Assembly: GCF_009742705.1 (NCBI RefSeq)
Contig: NZ_WPCU01000002.1
Span: forward strand, 449 to 33,147
Direction of reading: 5' to 3'
Source: Auraticoccus cholistanensis
GTDB lineage: Bacteria; Actinomycetota; Actinomycetes; Propionibacteriales; Propionibacteriaceae
DNA: 32,699 nucleotides
Part shown: in pieces, positions 1-5,901 of the stretch
Layout of the letters: each line of letters starts with the position of its first letter
How positions within the stretch are numbered: the stretch's first letter is position 1
Translations under genes and position numbers: made by a program
Notes under the pieces: model-generated
Told to the model about the DNA's origin: nothing
Seen by the model: the letters and a program-made list of their open reading frames with translations, nothing else
Databases searched by the model: none

Positions 1-1
1 C

Positions 2-424
2 GACGACACCGCCGCCGAGGCCTCTGCTGCGGCGGACGCCGACTCCGGTTCGGCCGCTGAGGCCGCCGCGATCGCCGACGCCTCGACCGATGCCTCGGTC
101 GACGCGGCCGCAGATGCTGACGCCGGCGCGGCCGCGGTGGGCGCCGCGAGCGCTTCCGGTGACGACGACGCCGACCCCAGCGCCGACGTGACCGGCGTGG
201 GAGCGGCCGACGCCGGTACCGCGCAGATGGACGCACAGGGCTCGACCAGCTCCGCCGCCAACGGCGTGGGCGCGGCCGACGCCGGAGCTCCGGCTGGCGG
301 CGGGGACCTCGCCGACACCGGTGCGCCGGTGTCCCCGCTGGTGGTCGCCCTGGGTGGTCTGCTGGCGGTCGCCGGCGCCGCCACCCTGGTGGCGGCCCGC
401 CGTCGCCGGGGTCACGGAGCCTGA
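2..424 (+). CDS. C-terminal part of a wall-anchored Ala/Asp-rich protein with LADTG sorting tail
   Basis: The frame is open from the window edge, so the start lies upstream. The visible 140 residues are a low-complexity Ala/Asp/Gly segment in which the phrase VGAADAG occurs twice. It ends in a classical cell-wall sorting signal: LADTG, a hydrophobic stretch of about 25 residues (PLVVALGGLLAVAGAATLV) and a basic tail RRRRGHGA. LAxTG, rather than LPxTG, is the motif known for class E sortases of high-GC actinobacteria. By inference the mature protein is covalently attached to the wall. Nothing visible says what the missing N-terminus does. A strong hairpin follows 20 bp after the stop, so this gene closes its own transcription unit. 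Confidence 0.85.
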   Translation, partial: DDTAAEASAAADADSGSAAEAAAIADASTDASVDAAADADAGAAAVGAASASGDDDADPSADVTGVGAADAGTAQMDAQGSTSSAANGVGAADAGAPAGGGDLADTGAPVSPLVVALGGLLAVAGAATLVAARRRRGHGA

Positions 425-444
425 TCTCCACGGCAGGTGCACGT

Positions 445-476
445 CAGGGCCCGACCTCTCCGGAGGTCGGGCCCTG
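445..476 (+). terminator. Perfect 14-bp hairpin terminator
   Basis: Positions 445-458 and 463-476 are exact reverse complements (CAGGGCCCGACCTC arm) around a TCCG loop. There is no U-tract, which is common for GC-rich actinobacterial terminators. It sits just after the LADTG gene and before the next promoter. Confidence 0.75.
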
Positions 477-480
477 TCGC

Positions 481-510
481 CTGTCATCCGTGTCGCAGCC
501 GTCCTAGGCT
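481..510 (+). promoter_or_regulatory. Candidate promoter for the DUF5819 gene
   Basis: CTGTCA at 481-486 and TAGGCT at 505-510 are separated by 18 bp and resemble a housekeeping -35/-10 pair. The start codon lies about 38 nt after the -10. GCAGCC (495-500) and GGCTGC (507-512) form an inverted repeat over the -10, which could be an operator. This is a motif match only. Confidence 0.35.
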
Positions 511-547
511 GCGCCTGTCCCACCCCGCACCACCGAGAGGACCGGCC

Positions 548-1315
548 GTGTCCGACACCGTGACCGCTGCCCGGCGACCCTGGTGGGTCAGGGCACTGGT
601 CGCCCTGGCCGCCGCCATCACCGCCTTCCACATCTTCTCCACGTTCCTCTGGATCGCCCCGGCCTCCGGGCTGCGGCAGCTCTACCCGCCGGGTGTGCTG
701 CAGGGCTGGATGATCCCCATGTTCGGCCAGAGCTGGAGCGTCTTCGCCCCGGAGCCGATCAACGGCGACTACCGGCTGCAGGTCCGCGCCACGGTCGCCG
801 AGGGCGGCGAGGAGCGGAGCACGGAGTGGGTCGACGCCACCGCCGCCGAGATCTCGATGATCCAGCACAACCTGACTCCGCCCCGGGCCGGCATCCAGTC
901 CACCGAGCTGGCCTCCCGCTTCAAGGGTGCCTGGGACGACCTCTCCACCGAGCAGAAGGACGTCGCCGAGCTCGGCTTCTACAAGGGCGGGGACTGGGAG
1001 CCGCGCCTGCGGCAGGCGCTGCTGGCCGCCGGCGACACCGACGAGGCCCGGGAGTACCTCGAGATCGAGCACAGCACCACCGCCTACGCGACCCAGGTCG
1101 CCTACGCCGCCTTCGGCGACCAGGTGGTGGCCGTCCAGTTCGTCGTCAGCCGCCAGAACGTCGTCCCGTTCGCCCAGCGGCACGACGCCGGTGCCGAGCG
1201 CCCACCGGTCCAGCCCGCCCCGATCGGCTTCCGCGGACCGGTCGAGGAGCCCGGGCAGGACCGCGACAACTTCACCGAGGTCTTCCGCGAGGCACTCGAG
1301 GAGTCCGGCCAGTGA
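548..1315 (+). CDS. DUF5819 family membrane-anchored protein
   Basis: A protein of 255 residues. The GTG at 548 is chosen because GAGAGG (535-540) lies at good distance and the open frame upstream runs into the terminator. A membrane helix covers about residues 12-36 (WWVRALVALAAAITAFHIF), followed by the family signature around residues 57-70 (PMFGQSWSVFAPEP). The rest is predicted to be extracytoplasmic and soluble. The stop overlaps the GTG start of the HTTM gene by 4 bp, so the two are probably translationally coupled. DUF5819 proteins have no established function. Pairing with an HTTM protein resembles the SdpA-SdpB pair of Bacillus, where both are needed to mature a secreted toxin. That parallel is inference. 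Confidence 0.8.
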   Translation: MSDTVTAARRPWWVRALVALAAAITAFHIFSTFLWIAPASGLRQLYPPGVLQGWMIPMFGQSWSVFAPEPINGDYRLQVRATVAEGGEERSTEWVDATAAEISMIQHNLTPPRAGIQSTELASRFKGAWDDLSTEQKDVAELGFYKGGDWEPRLRQALLAAGDTDEAREYLEIEHSTTAYATQVAYAAFGDQVVAVQFVVSRQNVVPFAQRHDAGAERPPVQPAPIGFRGPVEEPGQDRDNFTEVFREALEESGQ

Positions 1316-2520
1316 GCACCGACACGTCGACCCCGACCACCCAGCAGCCGGCCACCGGCTCTCCGCCCTCGTCCAGCTCCACCCTGGGACGCCGGCTCGG
1401 CCGCTTCGTCGGCCACCTCGTGCAGTCCCTGGTCGAGCTCGTCGCAGGCCTGGTGGCCCGCGTCGTCGGCTTCACCGAGCGCTGGCTGGTGGACAGCAAG
1501 CACGCCACCTACGGCCTGGCGGTGACCCGCATCCTGCTCGGGCTGACCGCGATCGGTCTGCTGGTGTCGAACTTCAGCACCCGCCTGTACGCCTTCGGCA
1601 GCGGCTCGGCCTGGAACGGCGAGGCGGCCGAGCCGATCAGCGACTTCCCGAAGATCTGGCTGTTCAGCCTCTTCCACCGCATCGCCCTGCACGACGTCGC
1701 CTTCACCGTGGCCTACCTGGTGCTGCTGCTCCTGGCCGTCGCCTTCACCCTCGGCTGGCGGACCCGGATCGTGCTGCCGGTCTTCTTCGTCGGCTGGGTC
1801 AGCTTCATCGAGATGAACGACTCCCTGGGCGACCAGGGCGACAACATGTACCGGATGGTCCTGCTGGCCCTGCTCTTCGCCGACCCGGCGATGCGCTGGT
1901 CGCTGGACGCCCGGCGCCGCTCCCGGCCCGTCGACCCCGGCCGCGGCTGGCTCGCCCGCAGGTGGGCCGGCGAGCCGCTGCTGCCCTCCTGGGCCACCAA
2001 CACCGCCCACAACCTGGTGCTGGTGACGCTCACCTGCCACGTCTGCTTCGTCTACGCCTCCGGCGCCCTCTACAAGGCCGGCGGCACCCCGTGGCAGCAG
2101 GGCTACGCCATCTACAACCCGCTGCAGACCCTGCGCTTCGGCACCTGGCCCGAGCTCAGCGACCTGCTCACCGCGTGGACGCCGGCGGTCACGGCCGTCT
2201 CGTGGGCCTCGATCATCCTGCAGCTGTGCTTCCCGCTGATGCTGCTGCAGCGCTTCACCCGGGTGATCGGGCTCTTCGGCATCCTCGGCTTCCACGTCGG
2301 CATCGCCGTGCTGATGGGGCTGCCCTGGTTCTCGCTGGCCATGGTGGCCATCGACTCCATCTTCATCCGCGACGTCACCTGGCGCTGGGCGGCGGAGTAC
2401 GTCCGGGGCGCCTGGGCGTCCGCCGGCGGCGACCCGGCCCCGCCGGAGGAGCCGGCACCGGCCGGCGCTCCGGCCGCCGCCGCTGAGCCGTCCCTGGCCC
2501 CGACCTCCACCAGCGCCTGA
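1312..2520 (+). CDS. HTTM domain membrane protein (SdpB / gamma-carboxylase-like fold)
   Basis: A protein of 402 residues, with the start set by the GTGA overlap with the DUF5819 gene. After a polar, Thr/Ser/Pro-rich N-terminus come about seven hydrophobic segments, starting near residue 66. Typical HTTM blocks are visible: GDQGDNMYRMVLLALLFAD, then ASGALYKAGGTPWQQGYAIY, then a late helix with GFHVGIAVLMGLPWFSLAM. HTTM proteins share a fold with vitamin K-dependent gamma-carboxylase, and the Bacillus member SdpB helps mature the SDP toxin. No substrate peptide is evident next to it. The tail is Pro/Ala-rich and probably disordered. The oxidoreductase gene starts 2 bp after its stop, so all three genes are likely one operon. 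Confidence 0.85.
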   Translation: MSTDTSTPTTQQPATGSPPSSSSTLGRRLGRFVGHLVQSLVELVAGLVARVVGFTERWLVDSKHATYGLAVTRILLGLTAIGLLVSNFSTRLYAFGSGSAWNGEAAEPISDFPKIWLFSLFHRIALHDVAFTVAYLVLLLLAVAFTLGWRTRIVLPVFFVGWVSFIEMNDSLGDQGDNMYRMVLLALLFADPAMRWSLDARRRSRPVDPGRGWLARRWAGEPLLPSWATNTAHNLVLVTLTCHVCFVYASGALYKAGGTPWQQGYAIYNPLQTLRFGTWPELSDLLTAWTPAVTAVSWASIILQLCFPLMLLQRFTRVIGLFGILGFHVGIAVLMGLPWFSLAMVAIDSIFIRDVTWRWAAEYVRGAWASAGGDPAPPEEPAPAGAPAAAAEPSLAPTSTSA

Positions 2521-2522
2521 CC

Positions 2523-3992
2523 GTGGCTGCCCGGGGGACGGTCACCGTCGTCGGCGCCGGCCCCAACGGGCTGGCTGCCGCCGTCGTGCTGGCCCGGGCC
2601 GGGCTGACGGTGCGCGTCCTGGAGGCCTCCGACACCCCCGGCGGCGGGTGCCGGACCGAGGAGCTGGTCGAGCCCGGCACGGTCCACGACCCCTGCGCGG
2701 CGGTGGTGCCGGGGGTGCTGACCTCGCCCTTCTTCACCGCGTTCGAGCTGGCCCGCCGGGTCGAGCTGGTCGTGCCCGAGATCAGCTACGGCCAGGCCCG
2801 GGTGGGCCGCGACGCCCTGCTGGCCCACCACGACCTCGCCCGCACGGTGGAGGGCCTCGGCCGCGACGGCGCCGGCTGGCGGCGGGTGTTCGCGCCCCTG
2901 GTGGAACGCGCCGGAGCCGTCGCCCGGCTCACCGGCGGCAACCCGCTCGGCGCCGTCCGCCAGCCGGCGACGGCGCTGCGCTTCGGGCTGCCGGCCGCGC
3001 GGCAGTGGCAGCCCCTGCCGGCGCTGCGGGCCCTGCGCGGGGACGCCCGCGACCTGTTCGCCGGCCCGACGAGCCACGTCAACCACCGCTTCGAGGCGCT
3101 CAGCGCGCCGCTGACCGGGATGGCTCTGGCGGTGCAGGGCCACACCGCAGGCTGGCCGGTCCCCCGGGGCGGCGCGTCCGCGGTGGTCCGGGCGCTGGTG
3201 GACGACGCCCTCGCCCACGGCGCCGAGCTGCACTGCAGCACCCCGGTGCGCCGCCTCGCCGACCTGCCGCCCTCCGACGCCGTCCTGTTCGACACCTCCC
3301 TGCCGGGGCTGCTGGAGATCGCCGGCACGGCCGTCCCCGCGTCCTACCGGGCGAGGGCCCGCGGTCACCGCACCGGGGCCGCGGTCGGCAAGGTCGACCT
3401 GGTGCTGTCGGCGCCGCTGCCCTGGAGCGACCCGCGGCTGCACGGCGCCTCCACGGTCCACCTGGGCGGGAGCCACGCCGAGATGGCCGCCGCCGAGCGG
3501 GAGGTGCACGCCGGACGCGTCCCCGAGCACCCCGTCCTGCTCGTGTCGTGCCCCACCGACCTGGACCCCAGCCGGAGCCGGACCGGGCGCCACGTCGTGT
3601 GGGCCTACGCCCACCTGCCGACCGGCTGCCCGATCGACCCGACCGAGATCGTGCTGCGCGAGCTCGAGCGCCACGCCCCCGGGGTGCGCGACCTGGTGGT
3701 CGGGCACGCCGCCCGTCCCGCCGCCACGCTCGCCGGCCACAACGACAACTACCGCGGCGGCGACATCTACGCCGGCGCGCTGTCCACCCGGCAGACGCTG
3801 CTGCGCCCGGTGCCCGCGCTGGACCCCTGGCGGGTGGGGCGCACCGACCTCTACCTGTGCTCCTCGGCCGCCGCACCCGGCCCCGGGGTGCACGGCATGG
3901 GTGGCTGGCACGCCGCCCGCTCGGCGCTCCGTCACACCTTCGGCGGACGTCTGCCGCTGCCGTCGCTGGCCCCCCGCCCCGACCAGGTCTGA
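2523..3992 (+). CDS. CrtI/PYROXD2-like FAD-dependent oxidoreductase
   Basis: A protein of 489 residues from a GTG start 2 bp after the HTTM stop. The N-terminus carries a dinucleotide-binding fold: VVGAGPNGLAAAVVLARAG (GxGxxG at about 11-16) followed by VRVLEA, whose Glu contacts the FAD ribose, and a second glycine motif TPGGGCRTEE. The C-terminal FAD-contact region is also typical of the phytoene desaturase/amine oxidase superfamily (GGDIYAGAL near 411, GPGVHGMGGWHAARSAL near 453). The substrate is unknown. No carotenoid genes are nearby, so a carotenoid role is not supported. Being coupled to DUF5819-HTTM, it could oxidise a lipid or peptide handled by that pair (inference). Confidence 0.85.
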   Translation: MAARGTVTVVGAGPNGLAAAVVLARAGLTVRVLEASDTPGGGCRTEELVEPGTVHDPCAAVVPGVLTSPFFTAFELARRVELVVPEISYGQARVGRDALLAHHDLARTVEGLGRDGAGWRRVFAPLVERAGAVARLTGGNPLGAVRQPATALRFGLPAARQWQPLPALRALRGDARDLFAGPTSHVNHRFEALSAPLTGMALAVQGHTAGWPVPRGGASAVVRALVDDALAHGAELHCSTPVRRLADLPPSDAVLFDTSLPGLLEIAGTAVPASYRARARGHRTGAAVGKVDLVLSAPLPWSDPRLHGASTVHLGGSHAEMAAAEREVHAGRVPEHPVLLVSCPTDLDPSRSRTGRHVVWAYAHLPTGCPIDPTEIVLRELERHAPGVRDLVVGHAARPAATLAGHNDNYRGGDIYAGALSTRQTLLRPVPALDPWRVGRTDLYLCSSAAAPGPGVHGMGGWHAARSALRHTFGGRLPLPSLAPRPDQV

Positions 3993-4019
3993 CGGCTCCC
4001 GCCTGCCGGCTCCGGGCCA

Positions 4020-4155
4020 GGTGATCCACGTCACGCGGCGCTGCCGTCATGGCGACGCACCTCGCACGTCTCTACTCCGGAACAGCCGGTGGGGTCGGGG
4101 GACTCGTCGTCGTCGGGATGTTCCATCCCAGCGACGGACTCGAGAAAGCACCAGC
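4020..4155 (+). promoter_or_regulatory. Repeated surface-locus leader, copy 1
   Basis: The element runs from the CRP-like site to the start codon at 4156. In order: CGTCATGG (4045), CGTC (4067-4070), CCGGAAC (4077-4083), GTCGGGGGAC (4094-4103), a hairpin at 4108-4136 (GGGATG/CATCCC with an outer CGTCG/CGACG), and CTCGAGAAAGCACC (4139-4152), which contains the ribosome site. That last 14-mer is identical in copy 2. GTCTCT (4068-4073) can pair with GGGGAC (4098-4103). I cannot assign it to a known riboswitch family. Confidence 0.6.
4021..4034 (+). promoter_or_regulatory. CRP/GlxR-type palindrome, copy 1
   Basis: GTGA-TCCACG-TCAC matches the core of the CRP-family consensus (GTGA-N6-TCAC). CGTCATGG follows exactly 10 nt later (4045-4052), as in copies 2 and 3. 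Confidence 0.6.
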
Positions 4156-4242
4156 ATGAGCACAACCTCGCGTGTTCCCGCGCGCCCAGATCACGGCCGC
4201 AACCGGTCGACGGGCGCTCGTCCGCCGCGGCCACCGGGCTGA
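4156..4242 (+). CDS. 28-residue Arg/Pro-rich ORF behind leader copy 1 (possible leader peptide)
   Basis: ATG at 4156 has GAGAAAG (4142-4148) 7 nt upstream. This is the same ribosome-site block that serves the giant adhesin behind leader copy 2. The product, [20 protein letters not shown] plus eight more residues, is basic and Pro-rich and has no signal peptide or membrane helix. It could be a leader peptide, the decayed N-terminus of a former gene, or an untranslated coincidence. A 28-residue ORF also follows leader copy 3, with no sequence similarity. The glycosyltransferase start is 309 bp further on. Confidence 0.35.
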   Translation: MSTTSRVPARPDHGRNRSTGARPPRPPG

Positions 4243-4551
4243 TCCGGAGGCGGCTGGCCGGGGACTCCCGGCACCGCTGACCGGCACCGACCGGCCGCAG
4301 CCGTGACCGCGACCGGCCGGCGGCCCCGGTCGCCGACCCGTGACCCGTGGCCCCGCAGGCCCGGTCGACGTGGTCGCCGACCTGACGAGCAGGCGACCTG
4401 ACGGACGAGCAGGCGACCTGACCGACCGACGACCCCGCACGCGCGTGGACCCACGTGCTCGGCTCCACCGCCGAGCGCGTCTGGAGCCTGCCCACGGGTG
4501 CGGAGTCAGCAGCAGCAGGCGCATCGCGCTGATGTCGAAAGGCCCATCCTC
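4243..4551 (+). other. Non-coding stretch between leader copy 1 and the glycosyltransferase
   Basis: I see no convincing gene here. The stretch is GC-rich and rich in GACC/CCGG words, and contains a 20-bp tandem duplication (4384-4423). It may be a long 5' UTR of the glycosyltransferase, or the remains of a gene that once began at 4156. No clear promoter is visible next to the glycosyltransferase itself. Confidence 0.5.
4384..4423 (+). repeat. 20-bp tandem direct repeat, two copies
   Basis: GACGAGCAGGCGACCTGAC occurs at 4384-4402 and again at 4404-4422, so the period is 20 bp. It lies in the non-coding stretch before the glycosyltransferase. Confidence 0.85.
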
Positions 4552-5610
4552 ATGTCCATCGTGGCGCTCCTGCCCGCCCACGACGAAGAACGTTCCATCG
4601 AGAGCTCGATCCGCAGCCTGCGGTCCTCGGCCTCCTCACCCCACCGCGTCGTGGTCGTCTGCGACAACTGCACCGACCGGACGGCGGAGATCGCCCGCGC
4701 CTGCGGGGCGGAGGTCTTCCTCACCCAGGACAACCGGGCCCGCAAGGCCGGTGCCCTGAACCAGGCGCTCCGGGCCGTCGACTTCGGCGACGACGACCTC
4801 CTCCTCATCATGGACGCCGACACCACGCTCGGTCCCGAGTTCCTGCCCACCGCCCTCGAGCGGCTGCGCGACCCCTCCATCGGTGCGGTGGGGGCGGTGT
4901 TCGGCGCCGGTCCGACCACCTCCCTGCTGGAGACGTTCCAGGCCTGCGAGTGGAGCCGGTACCGGGAGCAGCTGCGTTCCACCGGGAAGGTCTGGGTGCT
5001 CAGCGGCACCGCGGCGCTGATCCGGGGCAAGGTCCTGCGTCAGCTCTCCGAGGCCCGTGGCGACACGGTGCCAGGGGTGCGTGGCGACGTGTACCGGACC
5101 GACGCGCTCACCGAGGACTTCGAGATCACCCTGGCCATCAAGACGCTGGGGTGGAAGCTCTGCTCCCCGATCCGGTGCTCGACCACGACCGAGACCATGC
5201 CCACCTGGCAGGACCTGTGGCGCCAGCGGCTGCGCTGGTACGCCGGGGCGATCGAGACCCTCAAGACCTATCCCGTCAGCCGGGTCACGATCCGCTACTT
5301 CCTGCAGCAGGCGCTGCTGCTGCTGGGCGTGATCGGGATGTCGCTCTACCTCTTGGCCACCGTGCTCAACACCGCGCTCTTCGGCTTCCACCCGCACCCG
5401 GCCTGGCTGCTGCTGGGGCTCGTGTTCTGGGCGGAGCGGGTGGGGACGGCGTGGCGGGGCTCGACCGTACGCCAGCGGTTCCTCTCCGCGCTGTTCCTCC
5501 CCGAGTTCTGCTACGCCCTGTTCCTCCAGGCCGTCTACCTCGCGTCCTGGTACCAAGTCCTCCGCTCCCGCCGTGTGGAGTGGACCCACCTGAAGGAAGT
5601 GACTGCATGA
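4552..5610 (+). CDS. Processive family-2 glycosyltransferase (cellulose/poly-GlcNAc synthase-like)
   Basis: A protein of 352 residues. ATG at 4552 is chosen because it begins the fold (MSIVALLPAHDEE) and has GAAAGG (4537-4542) 9 nt upstream. The processive GT2 signature is complete: DAD at 88-90 for UDP-sugar and metal, TED at 187-189 with the catalytic Asp, and RQRLRW at 224-229. Hydrophobic segments near 250-275, 284-300 and 311-333 would form the membrane part. The family includes cellulose, hyaluronan and poly-GlcNAc synthases, but which sugar is used here cannot be told. It lies downstream of leader copy 1. Its stop overlaps the start of a 47-residue LAATG peptide (ATGA), so the two are made together. 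Confidence 0.85.
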   Translation: MSIVALLPAHDEERSIESSIRSLRSSASSPHRVVVVCDNCTDRTAEIARACGAEVFLTQDNRARKAGALNQALRAVDFGDDDLLLIMDADTTLGPEFLPTALERLRDPSIGAVGAVFGAGPTTSLLETFQACEWSRYREQLRSTGKVWVLSGTAALIRGKVLRQLSEARGDTVPGVRGDVYRTDALTEDFEITLAIKTLGWKLCSPIRCSTTTETMPTWQDLWRQRLRWYAGAIETLKTYPVSRVTIRYFLQQALLLLGVIGMSLYLLATVLNTALFGFHPHPAWLLLGLVFWAERVGTAWRGSTVRQRFLSALFLPEFCYALFLQAVYLASWYQVLRSRRVEWTHLKEVTA

Positions 5611-5750
5611 ACGACTACGGACCCGCCGCCTCCCTGGCCGCCACCGGCGCCATCGTCGGACTCAACCACCTCGTGCTCGGCTTCGTGCTGATCGCCGTCG
5701 GCGCGACGGTCCTCGGCCTCGGCCGACTGGCCCGGAGGGCGAGGGACTGA
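5607..5750 (+). CDS. 47-residue membrane peptide with a stand-alone LAATG sorting-signal layout
   Basis: The ATG overlaps the glycosyltransferase stop (ATGA). The peptide begins MNDYGPAAS, then LAATG at residues 10-14, a hydrophobic stretch of about 25 residues (AIVGLNHLVLGFVLIAVG and onward), and the tail RLARRARD. That is the exact layout of a C-terminal wall-sorting signal (motif, helix, basic tail), but only nine residues precede the motif and there is no signal peptide. The full-length proteins at 2-424 and 5902-12693 end in LADTG and LASTG. It could be a minimal sortase substrate, an accessory subunit of the synthase, or an ordinary single-helix peptide with a chance motif. Confidence 0.7.
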   Translation: MNDYGPAASLAATGAIVGLNHLVLGFVLIAVGATVLGLGRLARRARD

Positions 5751-5759
5751 GCCTGCCGG

Positions 5760-5775
5760 TGTGACGCGCCTCACA
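5760..5775 (+). promoter_or_regulatory. CRP/GlxR-type palindrome, copy 2 (full consensus)
   Basis: TGTGA-CGCGCC-TCACA is a perfect match to the CRP consensus arms. It starts 10 bp after the small peptide's stop. CGTCATGG follows at 5785, with the same 10-nt gap after TCAC as in copies 1 and 3. Confidence 0.65.
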
Positions 5776-5901
5776 GCCCGTCGCCGTCATGGCGGCGGGC
5801 AGGGCGCGTCCTCGTACCGGAACGCTGCGGGACGGGATCGGGGGACCCGTCGCCGCAGGTCCCATCCAGGTAGTGAACGCAACTCGAGAAAGCACCGGTC
5901 G
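5760..5901 (+). promoter_or_regulatory. Repeated surface-locus leader, copy 2
   Basis: CGTCATGG (5785), CGTCCTC (5807-5813) and CCGGAAC (5817-5823) have the same spacing from the CRP-like site as in copy 1. ATCGGGGGAC follows at 5837-5846 (3 nt longer gap), then CTCGAGAAAGCACC at 5883-5896, identical to copy 1. GTCCTC (5808-5813) can pair with GGGGAC (5841-5846), with one G-U pair. It directly precedes the giant adhesin, so in this copy it clearly acts as promoter plus 5' UTR. Confidence 0.65.

Noticed and set aside
4020-4155. Identification of the repeated leader as a c-di-GMP or c-di-AMP riboswitch
   Set aside because: The GGGGGA box recalls the ydaO (c-di-AMP) motif and the setting suits c-di-GMP. 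The other conserved parts of both families, as I remember them, are absent. An Infernal search could overturn this.
5761-5901. Upstream GTG start for the giant adhesin at 5761
   Set aside because: It would begin inside the CRP-like palindrome and bury the signal peptide behind 47 Arg-rich residues. ATG 5902 has a ribosome site and an immediate signal peptide.
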